This document shows positions 1-9,329 of a DNA stretch of 33,644 bases, piece after piece (position 1 is the stretch's first letter; every line of letters starts with the position of its first letter). This stretch comes from Clostridium sp. (lineage in GTDB: Bacteria; Bacillota; Clostridia; Peptostreptococcales; Peptostreptococcaceae). The position numbers and the translations under genes are program-made. The stretch spans positions 1-33,644 of the forward strand of contig JALFMW010000090.1 of assembly GCA_022782605.1 (NCBI GenBank). Direction: 5' to 3'. Below the pieces are notes generated by a model. The model searched no databases. It saw only the letters and a list, made by a program, of their open reading frames with translations, and had not been told where the DNA came from.

Positions 1-37
1 TATATTATATGTTTCCATATAAGTTCGCCAAAGGTTT
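1..37 (-). other. 5' end of a second group I intron (partial)
   Basis: On the minus strand the tape measure exon ends in UUCGCU (43-38). This pairs with GGCGAA (29-24) across an 8-nt loop. The helix has six base pairs, and its last pair is a U·G wobble exactly at the exon end, which is the hallmark of group I P1 and its internal guide sequence. Right after it lies a 7-bp hairpin, TTATATG / CATATAA (22-5), closed by a GAAA (GNRA) tetraloop, as expected for P2. The open reading frame stops in this hairpin (5-7), and its last ten codons do not look like tape measure protein. Only 37 nt are visible, so the core cannot be checked. Confidence 0.6.
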
Positions 38-406
38 AGCGAAATCATAAGTCATATTCTTAGATACTGCTGTCATTACATCTCCAATATGAGTAAACAC
101 ATCACTAGCTTTTGCTCCTTCATTTTCTAATAATTGGAACTGATTTGCTATATCTTGCATATTTTTACTAGCCGTTAAAGCGTCCATTCCTGCTATACTA
201 GATAGTTCAGCAGTAGGTTTTGTTTTAGCTAAGATTTCTTCTGTTGAAGTTTGTTCATTTGAGAAAATTCTTCCTATATCATGTACTGATTCTATGGTAT
301 TTCCTATCTTATTTGCCATTTCATCTAACTGTTGTCCCATTTCATCAAACTGACTTCTAGTTAAACCACTCATTGTCATACTCATATCTGTACGGATTGT
401 TATTAA
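38..406 (-). CDS. Phage tail tape measure protein, internal exon (partial)
   Basis: This 123-codon segment reads from TTA (406-404) to GCT (40-38). It resembles the conserved N-terminal part of phage tail tape measure proteins (TP901 type): a stretch like SSIAGMDALTASKNMQDIANQF, followed by KASDVFTHIGDVMTAVSKN and TYDFA. Such proteins set phage tail length. An ATG at 385 could be called as a start, but it has no convincing ribosome binding site and the homology-like frame continues upstream to 406, directly after a putative intron-terminal G. The segment is bounded on both sides by group I intron ends in phase 0, so I read it as an internal exon and not as a short gene. It is phage DNA fused to a chromosomal housekeeping locus. 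The tape measure assignment is from pattern recognition. Confidence 0.65.
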
Positions 407-1547
407 CGTAAAGTTTTTTATCTTTACCTCTGGAGGTTTCCCTCATTTTCATCAGCTAGTCAATTCTAGCTCAGTTTAGCATATATTTTCATGACTTAAG
501 TCATGTCGGGTACTCGTGGTAGCATTATATTCTTATAAAAAGTTTCAGCTACTATGCGTTACAGTGAGTTATAGTTTTTAAACTATACTTTACCTCGGTA
601 TCAACATATCTTTCGACTTAGTCTCTCTTGGTTATACCACAATACTTAAATAACCCATCTATATATTTAAGCTGTCGGAACCGATTTTACCCGATTTTAA
701 CATGGCAACTTGCAATAATAATTTTACCGTTTTATACTTTCTATCCAAAGATATACATTCATCATAATACAAATGTTTCAAAACTTTATATCTATTAAAT
801 CCTATGTAAATTCTTTTAGTATTACAATGTTCTAAAATTCTATTTACATGTATGTCACAAGTTTCTTTTAAATATCTTTGTACATATTCTAGAACTTCTT
901 GAGATCCAACTAAATCTATTCTCTTCTCTTCTATATGTCCATCTCCATCAAATAAGCCTCTAATATAATCTTTCCTATATTCAAATGGTATTTTAGCTAT
1001 ATGTTCTTTTGAACTTTTTCCTTGCCTAATATTATGATTATTTAATGATTTAATAAATTCTCTTCCATTTACCTCTACATAATATTGTTTGTTATAAGTT
1101 ATATTATGAGTTTCATATTTTATCATACCTTTATCACCATCAATAAATTTAACAAATTTATCAAGATGATTTTTATCACATTCTTGCAATTTTATTCTCA
1201 TAAATGCTTTTTTCTCATTTATATATCCATCTGCCAATATAAATCCTAACCAGTATGCTTTTTCTGGAGAGTCTATATTATTAAAAATAGTTTGATTATA
1301 AAAATGTTTTTTCCTTCCATCTCTTTTTATAAGATTATTTTCTATTATAATTCTATTAATAACCTTATGAGTAACATTATATAGCTTAGATATCGCATAT
1401 ATACTATTACCACTATTATAAAGTTCCAGAATATCTTTCATTTGTTCATTTGTAAAATTATTTTTTTTCATATACTATCTCCTAAATTATAAGTTTTTTT
1501 GCTATTTTGACCCTAAATTTAGGAAATATACATCTTATTCTCTATCT
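407..1547 (-). other. Group I intron with an internal homing endonuclease gene
   Basis: The element begins after gyrA codon 80 (about 1547) and ends at G407. Pairings seen on the minus strand: P4-like TCGG (694-691) with CCGA (678-675); P6-like CTTAAATA (671-664) with TATTTAAG (652-645); P7-like AGACTA (624-619) with TAGTTT (585-580), inside R- and S-like sequences; a hairpin GAGG-GAAA-CCTC (444-433) with a GNRA loop; and GTAAAG / CTTTAC just before the terminal G407, a good fit to P9 plus omega-G. The endonuclease reading frame runs into P4/P6, a common layout. I could not find a canonical P1 at the gyrA side nor a convincing P3, so the exact 5' splice site is uncertain. The left and right parts may come from two intron copies. 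Confidence 0.65.
659..1471 (-). CDS. LAGLIDADG homing endonuclease (intron-encoded)
   Basis: A 270-residue protein with two LAGLIDADG helices, WLGFILADGYI (about 74-84) and IRGLFDGDGHI (about 169-179). Each carries the acidic residue that binds the catalytic metal, so this is a single-chain two-motif enzyme. The first ~48 residues form a helix-turn-helix (LYNSGNSIYAISKLYNV), an add-on DNA-binding module. Such enzymes cut an intronless allele and drive copying of the intron into it. The ATG at 1471 follows AGGAGA. The last dozen codons overlap the putative intron P4/P6 strands, so the C-terminal sequence is constrained by RNA folding. Codon use is as AT-rich as the surroundings. The frame is intact and the enzyme may be active. 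Its target cannot be told from the sequence. Confidence 0.88.
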   Translation of the reverse strand: MKKNNFTNEQMKDILELYNSGNSIYAISKLYNVTHKVINRIIIENNLIKRDGRKKHFYNQTIFNNIDSPEKAYWLGFILADGYINEKKAFMRIKLQECDKNHLDKFVKFIDGDKGMIKYETHNITYNKQYYVEVNGREFIKSLNNHNIRQGKSSKEHIAKIPFEYRKDYIRGLFDGDGHIEEKRIDLVGSQEVLEYVQRYLKETCDIHVNRILEHCNTKRIYIGFNRYKVLKHLYYDECISLDRKYKTVKLLLQVAMLKSGKIGSDSLNI

Positions 1548-1787
1548 ACCATGTGGGTGATACTTACCAAGCACATCTCCGACAATACGTGCAGATTTTC
1601 TGTACGGTTTGTCTGGAGTTAAATTTAATTCATTCATAGAATAAAGTATTCTTCTATGAACTGGCTTTAATCCATCTCTTACATCTGGTAATGCACGACC
1701 TACTATAACACTCATGGCATAATCAATATAAGATTTTTTCATTTCACTTGCTATTTCTATAGGGAGTATCTTATTATTTTGTTCCAT
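1548..1787 (-). CDS. gyrA: DNA gyrase subunit A, first exon (80 codons only)
   Basis: This is the N-terminus of the gyrase A subunit, which cuts and rejoins DNA during negative supercoiling. Visible motifs are [40 protein letters not shown] and VLGKYHPHG. The last recognisable residue, Gly80, corresponds to Gly81 of E. coli GyrA. It lies immediately before the Asp-Ser of the quinolone-resistance-determining region. The frame then reads AGA TAG inside the intron. The start ATG follows AAGGGGATGAG and lies 19 nt after the gyrB stop, the normal gyrB-gyrA order. The remaining ~750 residues of GyrA, including the catalytic tyrosine, are absent from the window. Since gyrA is essential, an intact second exon must exist elsewhere or the contig is misjoined here. 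Confidence 0.92.
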
Positions 1788-1806
1788 ATTCTACTCATCC
1801 CCTTTC

Positions 1807-3711
<1,905 letters not shown>

Positions 3712-4827
3712 TTAGTTACCTCCATTCTGTATACTAATTACTTTACCTTTTTCTATATTAAAAATAGTAGTATTATCTTTATTAAATATACTCTTGTGTG
3801 CAACTTCTGCTGTTGTTATAAACATTTGTACATCTTCTAAATTATCTACTAATAATTTTTGTCTCGTCTCATCTAATTCACTAAATACATCATCTAGTAT
3901 CAATATTGGATTTTCTCCAACTTCATTTTTTATTAATTCTATTTCTGATAATTTTAATGAAATAGAAGCTGTTCTTTGTTGTCCTTGTGAACCATATAGT
4001 CTTACGTCCAAATTATTTACAAATATATTTAAATCATCTTTATGAACACCATATCTAGTAGTTCTTACTTCCATATCATGCTCTCTACTTTCAATTAATT
4101 TATTGAAAAATCTCTCTTTTACATCAATAACAGTATCTTCATCACTTATATTCATTTGGTTTTTATAAGTAATTTGTAAATCTTCTATCCCATTAGTTAA
4201 CTTTGTGTGCATAGCATTTGCTATATCTGAAATTTTCTTGATGAAGTCTCTTCTAATAAGATAAATATAACTACCATATGTTGATAAACTTTCATCATAT
4301 ACATCTAATAAGTTTGTATCGATATTTTTATTTTTAAGTACTCTATTTTTCTGACTTAATATTTTATTGTAATTTATTAAATAATTATAGTATTTGGGCA
4401 TAATTTGACTTATTTCTTTATCTATAAATGATCTGCGTTCTCTTGGTCCATCTTTGACTAATCTTAAATCTTCTGGAGAAAAAATTACTACATTTAAGTT
4501 TCCAAGTAATTCTTGAATTTTTTGGATGTGTATCTTATTAACTTTAATTCCCTTTTTATTCTTTCCAATTGCAACTTCTATTAAACTATTGGTATCGTAT
4601 TTAGTGTAGCTTCCTCCAACATACAGACTTTCCGTATCAAATTTAATAATTTCTTTATCTTTACTTGTTCTAAAAGATTTGCCAAAAGATAGCATATAAA
4701 TAGATTCCACTATATTTGTTTTCCCTTGTCCGTTTTTTCCAACTAAGAGATTAACTTTTTTATTAAAATCTATATACAGATTGTCATAATTTCTAAAATT
4801 AATTAATTTTAAGCTATTAAGCTGCAT
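3712..4827 (-). CDS. recF: DNA replication and repair protein RecF
   Basis: SMC-like ATPase of 371 residues that helps load RecA at single-strand gaps. Walker A is GKNGQGKTN near residues 30-38. The signature region includes YGSQGQQRTASISLKLSE, and Walker B is ILILDDVFSELDETR near the C-terminus. The N-terminal LNSLKLINFRNY is typical of RecF. The ATG at 4827 has AAAAGGAG upstream and lies 14 nt after the rlbA stop. The stop touches the gyrB start. Length and position in the dnaA-gyrB cluster are standard. Confidence 0.97.
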   Translation of the reverse strand: MQLNSLKLINFRNYDNLYIDFNKKVNLLVGKNGQGKTNIVESIYMLSFGKSFRTSKDKEIIKFDTESLYVGGSYTKYDTNSLIEVAIGKNKKGIKVNKIHIQKIQELLGNLNVVIFSPEDLRLVKDGPRERRSFIDKEISQIMPKYYNYLINYNKILSQKNRVLKNKNIDTNLLDVYDESLSTYGSYIYLIRRDFIKKISDIANAMHTKLTNGIEDLQITYKNQMNISDEDTVIDVKERFFNKLIESREHDMEVRTTRYGVHKDDLNIFVNNLDVRLYGSQGQQRTASISLKLSEIELIKNEVGENPILILDDVFSELDETRQKLLVDNLEDVQMFITTAEVAHKSIFNKDNTTIFNIEKGKVISIQNGGN

Positions 4828-4841
4828 TAAGGGGACTCCTT

Positions 4842-5048
4842 TTACACTACCATTATTGAGTTTCCTTCAACTTCAATAAGATCTCCTGGTCTAATTTTTT
4901 TACCTCTTCTTGTCTCAACTTCTCCATTTACTTTAACTACGCCTTCTTGTATTAAGAATTTAGCATGGCCTCCTGTTGAAGCAATATCAGCAAGTTTTAA
5001 GAATTGATCTAATTTAATATATTCTGAATCTATAGCTATTTCTATCAT
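4842..5048 (-). CDS. rlbA: S4-domain RNA-binding protein RlbA (YaaA)
   Basis: Small 68-residue protein made almost only of an S4 RNA-binding fold: IKLDQFLKLADIASTGGHAKFLIQEG followed by VKVNGEVETRRGKKIRPGDLIEV. Homologues sit between dnaN and recF in most Firmicutes; in B. subtilis the gene is rlbA (yaaA). A role linked to ribosome assembly is likely from the family, but the exact substrate is not shown here. The ATG at 5048 follows AGGAGG. The gene lies after a terminator that ends the dnaN transcript, so it may depend on read-through or on a promoter in the 57-nt gap. Confidence 0.93.
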   Translation of the reverse strand: MIEIAIDSEYIKLDQFLKLADIASTGGHAKFLIQEGVVKVNGEVETRRGKKIRPGDLIEVEGNSIMVV

Positions 5049-5103
5049 ATTGACTCCTCCTATTTTTATTATTAGTTAAGTATTAATTATATCATAAAAA
5101 TAA

Positions 5104-5131
5104 TAAAAACCCAACTAATTGCAGTTGGGTT
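5104..5131 (-). terminator. Rho-independent terminator after dnaN
   Basis: On the minus strand AACCCAACT pairs with AGTTGGGTT around a 6-nt loop, and TTTTTATTATTTTTA follows. It lies 8 nt beyond the dnaN stop and upstream of rlbA, so it should at least partly separate dnaA-dnaN from rlbA-recF-gyrB-gyrA. Confidence 0.85.
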
Positions 5132-5139
5132 CGATTTTC

Positions 5140-6246
5140 TTATATATTTGAAGCTATCCTTACAGGAAGTAATAAATATATATATTTAATACCATCAACT
5201 GGCTTAATTATACATGGATTAACATTAGTGGTAAATTCAATAAATATTTCTTCACTTTCTATATTTTTTAATCCTTCTAATAAATATCTTGAGTTAAAAG
5301 CAATATCTAAGTAATCACCTTCTAATTCTAAATCTACTTCTTCGTAAACATTACCTTTTTCAGTGTTTGATGTTATTGCCATTGTATTATCTCTTATTGA
5401 TAACTTTATTAGATTATTTCTTTCTGATTGGGATAATAAAGATGCTCTCTCTATACTATCAAGTAAGCTTCTTGTATTTAATTTAATCCTAGTATTATGT
5501 TCTCTTGGAAGTAATTTTTTATACTCAATAAATTCTCCATCTAATAATCTTGTTATTATTTTTGTTTCATTGATGATGAAAATTGCATTTTTTTCATCAA
5601 ATCCAATTTGAACTTGTTCTTCTGTGGATAACAAACTGTTAACATCGCTTAAAGTTTTTCCTGGTATTATAACTTTTGCATTTGCATTTAAGTTTTCCAC
5701 AGAACAACTTCTAACAGCAAGTCTATATCCATCTATTGCTACTAAACTTACATCACCATCAACAATTTCTAATAATTCACCCATTAATACAGGTTTAGTT
5801 TGATCTTGTGATATGGCAAATACAGTTTGTTTTATCATATTTTTTAAAATATCTTGTGGAACACTGTATAAGTTTTCTTCACTTACATCAGGTAATACAG
5901 GGTACTCCTCTGGGCTATCCCCTTTAATTTTGAATTTTGAGTTTAAGCAATTTATATAAACATTGTTTTCTTCATCTGTTTCGATTTCAACAAATGAATC
6001 TGGTAATTTTCTTATTATATCTCCAAATAATCTAGCATTTATAACTATGCTTCCTTCTTGGGCTATTTCAGCTTGTGCATAAGTTTCAATACCAATTTCT
6101 AAATCATATCCAGTTAAAACTATTTTATCTCCTTTGGCAACAATTAATATACCTTTTAATAAGTCAAAATTAGTTTTTGAGTTAATAGCTTTTTGTACAA
6201 TACTAATTTTATGAGCTAATAGTTTTTGATTACAAATTATCTTCAA
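5140..6246 (-). CDS. dnaN: DNA polymerase III beta subunit (sliding clamp)
   Basis: Sliding clamp of 368 residues that tethers the replicative polymerase to DNA. It opens with MKIICNQKLLAHKISIVQKAI, has the internal GYRLAVRS segment, and ends with a conserved clamp C-terminus (YIYLLLPVRI). The start is TTG (6246-6244), not ATG. AAGGAGG (6262-6256 on the minus strand) precedes it, and the nine bases between the ribosome binding site and the start are exactly a perfect DnaA box. The gene follows dnaA across the 243-nt gap that contains the putative unwinding element. A terminator follows it. Confidence 0.97.
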   Translation of the reverse strand: MKIICNQKLLAHKISIVQKAINSKTNFDLLKGILIVAKGDKIVLTGYDLEIGIETYAQAEIAQEGSIVINARLFGDIIRKLPDSFVEIETDEENNVYINCLNSKFKIKGDSPEEYPVLPDVSEENLYSVPQDILKNMIKQTVFAISQDQTKPVLMGELLEIVDGDVSLVAIDGYRLAVRSCSVENLNANAKVIIPGKTLSDVNSLLSTEEQVQIGFDEKNAIFIINETKIITRLLDGEFIEYKKLLPREHNTRIKLNTRSLLDSIERASLLSQSERNNLIKLSIRDNTMAITSNTEKGNVYEEVDLELEGDYLDIAFNSRYLLEGLKNIESEEIFIEFTTNVNPCIIKPVDGIKYIYLLLPVRIASNI

Positions 6247-6489
6247 TGTGGATAACCTCCTTGTAGCATTTTTAATAAAAATATATATAAAAACTATAGT
6301 AGTTGTAGTAGTAGGTGTTGTGGATAAAGTGGATAACCATATGAACCTAAATAAAGTAAAAGATATTAACCTGTTTACAAAATGTTAATATCTTATAAAA
6401 AACCTCTTAATTACATTGTGAACAAAATCTTAACAAAAAATTTATTAACATTGCATCACAAGTTATTAACAGACAAAATGTGAATAATT
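6247..6489. other. oriC: oriC, dnaA-dnaN part with DnaA-trio unwinding element
   Basis: Perfect DnaA boxes (TGTGGATAA) lie at 6247-6255 and 6319-6327. A one-mismatch box, AGTGGATAA, directly abuts the second at 6328-6336, and TGTGAATAA lies at 6479-6487. Immediately left of the 6319 box the plus strand reads TAG-TAG-TTG-TAG-TAG-TAG (6298-6315). This matches the DnaA-trio pattern (3'-GAT repeats) on which DnaA filaments open the duplex. Beyond the trios is an AT-only tract around 6269-6298. In Clostridioides difficile and Bacillus subtilis the unwinding site lies in this same intergenic region, so I infer that strand opening starts here. Confidence 0.85.
6360..6394 (-). terminator. Probable terminator after dnaA
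   Basis: An 11-bp perfect inverted repeat, AAGATATTAAC (6360-6370) with GTTAATATCTT (6384-6394). On the minus strand it is followed by a T-rich stretch (TTTACTTTATTT). It lies about 95 nt after the dnaA stop and before the DnaA-trio. Confidence 0.55.
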
Positions 6490-7809
6490 TTATCCCTTTA
6501 AATCTGAAATAATTTTATCTATTTTGTCTTTTATTTGTTGATTTTCTTCTATATCCTTACTTATTTTATCATGAGCATGTATTACTGTTGTATGATCTCT
6601 TCCTCCGAACTCACTTCCTATTTTAGGTAGTGATAAATCTGTAAGTTCACGACAGATATACATTGCTATTTGTCTAGGATATGCTATTGTTCTTGTTCTT
6701 TTTTTAGAATTAAAGTCGTCCATTTTTATATTAAAAGCTTCTGAAACTTTTTCTTTTATTCTATTTACTGTTATTTCTTCACTTTTTGGGTTTGATATTA
6801 TATCCTTTAAAGCCTCAGTTGCTAGCTCAAGTGAAATGTTTTTATTTGTAAGAGATGAGTAGGCAACAACTCTAGTTAGAGCTCCTTCTAATTCTCTTAT
6901 GTTTGATTTAATGTACTTAGCTATGTAAGTCATTACTTCATTTGGAACATTAATATTCTCTAATTGTGCTTTTTTTCTAAGTATTGCAATTCTCGTTTCG
7001 AAGTCAGGTGGTTGAATATCTGTTATAAGTCCCATTTCGAATCTTGATCTTAATCTATCTTCTAATGTAGGTATTTCCTTTGGTGGTCTATCACTAGATA
7101 TGATTATTTGTTTATTAGCTTCATGTAAAGCGTTAAATGTATGGAAGAACTCTTCTTGAGTACCTTCTTTTCCAGCAATAAACTGGATATCATCTATTAA
7201 TAAAACATCTACATTTCTATATTTATTTCTAAATTCTTCATTTTTATCATTTTTTATTGAATTTATAAGTTCATTTGTAAATTTTTCTGAAGAAACATAA
7301 ACAACTTTTGGATCTTCTTGTTGGCACATTATATGATGTCCAATTGCGTGCATTAAATGTGTTTTTCCAAGTCCAACTCCTCCATATAAAAATAAAGGAT
7401 TATATGCTTTAGCTGGAGATTCAGCTACTGCTACACAAGCTGCATGAGCAAATCTATTACTATTACCTATTACAAAGGTATCAAAAGTATATTTAGGGTT
7501 TAAATTTGGGTAACTTTTTTTGATAGTATTCGATTTATCTTCTTCAGTAGTATCTTGTATTTCTTTTTCGTCTAAAATAAATTTAATCTGATATTTTTTT
7601 AGGGATAATTCACTTACACAACTTTCTATTAAGTTTAAGTATCTATTTTCAAGTATATTTTGTATAAATTCATTGGGAGCCAAAAAAATTAACTCGTTAG
7701 ATATTTGTTTTAAAGGTTTTATTTCTTTAAAAAAAGCATTAAAGCTGGCTGTAGATACCTCACCTTTTATTAGTTGCAAAGTTTTTTCCCATAAAGAAAC
7801 TATATCCAT
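6490..7809 (-). CDS. dnaA: Chromosomal replication initiator DnaA
   Basis: Initiator ATPase of 439 residues. Domain I opens with [19 protein letters not shown]. The AAA+ domain has Walker [18 protein letters not shown] and Walker [15 protein letters not shown]. The C-terminal domain IV carries the DnaA-box-binding signature [18 protein letters not shown]. The frame is open further upstream, but MDIVSLW matches the usual N-terminus, and its ATG at 7809 has CGGAGG nine bases upstream, so I start there. It is flanked on both sides by its own binding sites, so autoregulation is expected. It is divergent from rpmH. Confidence 0.98.
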   Translation of the reverse strand: MDIVSLWEKTLQLIKGEVSTASFNAFFKEIKPLKQISNELIFLAPNEFIQNILENRYLNLIESCVSELSLKKYQIKFILDEKEIQDTTEEDKSNTIKKSYPNLNPKYTFDTFVIGNSNRFAHAACVAVAESPAKAYNPLFLYGGVGLGKTHLMHAIGHHIMCQQEDPKVVYVSSEKFTNELINSIKNDKNEEFRNKYRNVDVLLIDDIQFIAGKEGTQEEFFHTFNALHEANKQIIISSDRPPKEIPTLEDRLRSRFEMGLITDIQPPDFETRIAILRKKAQLENINVPNEVMTYIAKYIKSNIRELEGALTRVVAYSSLTNKNISLELATEALKDIISNPKSEEITVNRIKEKVSEAFNIKMDDFNSKKRTRTIAYPRQIAMYICRELTDLSLPKIGSEFGGRDHTTVIHAHDKISKDIEENQQIKDKIDKIISDLKG

Positions 7810-8348
7810 AAGTATAAACCTCCGAACTAAATGATTAACATTTTCCACAAAGTTATTAACAAATATTGACGAATGAAAAGTTGATAACAAAAGTACTTTA
7901 TAACCTTGGGATAAAATGTGGATAATATATTGATAAATAAAATTGTTAAAAAAATTTATAAAGATATAAACAGGTTGTATATAAAATTTTAAATAGTAAA
8001 ATATATATTAAAAACTTTTTATTTACTCAATTATTGTCTAAAATATGAAAACTTATTCACAATTTAATCCACAGATTGTGAATAAGTTAATATGTTATTA
8101 TTTATTATTAACATTATCAACAAGTATATTTATAATATCAGAATAAATGTCAAACTTCAATATATTCTTAGCAAATTATCCACAATTATGTCAGACTGTG
8201 AATAATTTAATCAACAATAGGAAAAAAACAAGAAAATAACTATTATATATAGGAATAATAATAAGGATTTTGGGAACTATGATTTTAGAATAAAAAAATA
8301 TATCATATATCCACAGAGTAAATTACATTTATATGCCTATAAAACACG

Positions 8349-8377
8349 TTGACAACAAATATAAAAGGATTTATAAT
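8349..8377 (+). promoter_or_regulatory. Promoter for rpmH
   Basis: TTGACA (8349-8354), 17-nt spacer, TATAAT (8372-8377): a perfect sigma-A promoter about 80 nt before rpmH. Confidence 0.75.
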
Positions 8378-8396
8378 AATATGTGTTATGTTTACT

Positions 8397-8424
8397 TTGA
8401 CAGTAAAGTTATTATTTTTATAAA
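8397..8424 (+). promoter_or_regulatory. Second possible promoter for rpmH
   Basis: TTGACA (8397-8402), 16-nt spacer, TATAAA (8419-8424). Closer to rpmH than the consensus promoter at 8349; two tandem promoters would suit a ribosomal protein gene. Confidence 0.5.
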
Positions 8425-8456
8425 CGGAAAAAAATTGTGAAAGGCGGTGTAAAAAA

Positions 8457-8591
8457 ATGAAAAGAACTTATCAGCCAAAAAAGAGACAAAGAAAAAAAGA
8501 GCATGGATTCAGAAAAAGAATGAAAACTTCTAACGGAAGAAATGTTTTAAAAAGAAGAAGAGCTAAAGGAAGAAATAGATTAACTCATTAA
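8457..8591 (+). CDS. rpmH: Ribosomal protein L34
   Basis: A 44-residue, strongly basic protein of the large ribosomal subunit. It starts [18 protein letters not shown] and ends AKGRNRLTH, with the typical [15 protein letters not shown] core. The ATG at 8457 follows AAAGGCGGTG. It is the first gene of the rpmH-rnpA-yidD-yidC-jag cluster, divergent from dnaA. A terminator directly after it probably gives more rpmH than downstream transcript. Confidence 0.97.
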   Translation: MKRTYQPKKRQRKKEHGFRKRMKTSNGRNVLKRRRAKGRNRLTH

Positions 8592-8596
8592 TAATT

Positions 8597-8625
8597 AAAA
8601 AGGCCGCTGTATAGTGGCCTTTTTA
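8597..8625 (+). terminator. Terminator or attenuator between rpmH and rnpA
   Basis: AAAAGGCC (8598-8605) pairs with GGCCTTTT (8616-8623), with CT/AG extending the stem, and a run of five T closes it. It lies within 10 nt of the rpmH stop. Confidence 0.8.
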
Positions 8626-8665
8626 TGTAATTTATTACATAGCTGTGTTTACGGAGGATACTAAT

Positions 8666-9007
8666 ATGAACTTTAAAGAAACACAAGGCTTAAAAAAAGA
8701 CTCGGATTTCAGAAGGGTTTATAGACAAGGTAAGTCTGTTGCAAATAGACTTTTAGTTATGTATACGCTTCCGAACAAATCAGAGAAAAATCGTGTTGGT
8801 ATATCGGTTTCAAAAAAAGTAGGTAAGGCTAACATACGAAATAAAGCTAGAAGAAGAATAAAAGAATCATATAGATTAAATATTGATGGTAACATTAAAT
8901 CTGGATATGACATAGTGTTCATAGCAAGAGTTGCCATAAAAGATGTTGAATATGCTGATATTGAAAAAGCAATGAAACATTTAGTAAAAAAAGCAAATTT
9001 ATATTAA
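8666..9007 (+). CDS. rnpA: Ribonuclease P protein component
   Basis: Protein subunit of RNase P, 113 residues, which supports the RNA subunit in removing 5' leaders from pre-tRNA. It starts MNFKETQGLKKDSDFRRVYRQG and has the family signature ANIRNKARRRIKES (RNR motif). The frame is open to a GTG at 8645, but ATG 8666 sits seven bases after GGAGG (8653-8657) and fits the usual N-terminus. It lies between the rpmH terminator and yidD. Confidence 0.96.
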   Translation: MNFKETQGLKKDSDFRRVYRQGKSVANRLLVMYTLPNKSEKNRVGISVSKKVGKANIRNKARRRIKESYRLNIDGNIKSGYDIVFIARVAIKDVEYADIEKAMKHLVKKANLY

Positions 9008-9050
9008 AAACTGTACATATTTAATAGCACCTATTTAGTGGAGGTTGAAA

Positions 9051-9305
9051 TTGTCTAATAAAATAAAATATATATTGAAGGAAATAAATACATACTTATC
9101 GAAATTATGTATTTATTTAATAAGATTTTATCAAAAGTATATATCTCCTTTAAAAGGACCAACATGTAGGTTTTATCCTACTTGTTCTCAATATGCAATA
9201 GAAGCTTTCAAAAAATATGGATTGTTTAAGGGTATGTATTTGTCAATAAAAAGGGTTTTAAAATGTCATCCATTTCATCCAGGAGGATATGATCCTCTAA
9301 AATAA
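9051..9305 (+). CDS. yidD: Membrane protein insertion efficiency factor YidD
   Basis: An 84-residue protein of the YidD family, which helps YidC insert membrane proteins. The conserved core is visible: [35 protein letters not shown] and [13 protein letters not shown], with the three conserved cysteines. An upstream TTG at 9045 is in frame but touches the GGAGG (9040-9044), so I start at TTG 9051, six bases after it. It sits between rnpA and yidC, the usual order. Confidence 0.93.
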   Translation: MSNKIKYILKEINTYLSKLCIYLIRFYQKYISPLKGPTCRFYPTCSQYAIEAFKKYGLFKGMYLSIKRVLKCHPFHPGGYDPLK

Positions 9306-9329
9306 CCATACTTTAGGAGGTATACACAA

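Larger units (their letters stand above)
7810..8456. other. oriC: oriC, dnaA-rpmH part: DnaA box cluster
   Basis: A 647-bp gene-free gap. Perfect boxes are TGTGGATAA (7917-7925) and TTATCCACA (8176-8184). One-mismatch boxes are TTTTCCACA (7841), TTATTCACA (8053), TAATCCACA (8065), TGTGAATAA (8077 and 8197) and ATATCCACA (8307). The three at 8053-8085 form a tight group in both orientations. The rest is AT-rich with no reading frame. The right end (8349-8456) holds the rpmH promoters. Together with the dnaA-dnaN gap this makes a bipartite origin. Confidence 0.85.

Noticed and set aside
5-385. A free-standing 126-residue protein starting at ATG 385
   Set aside because: The tape measure-like frame extends upstream to 406, and its last ten codons lie in the P1/P2 hairpins of an intron, so it is an exon and not a gene of its own.
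1472-1547. Intein instead of intron in gyrA
   Set aside because: The gyrA frame hits a stop two codons after Gly80, and the endonuclease has its own ribosome site and start, so the insertion is not translated in frame with gyrA.
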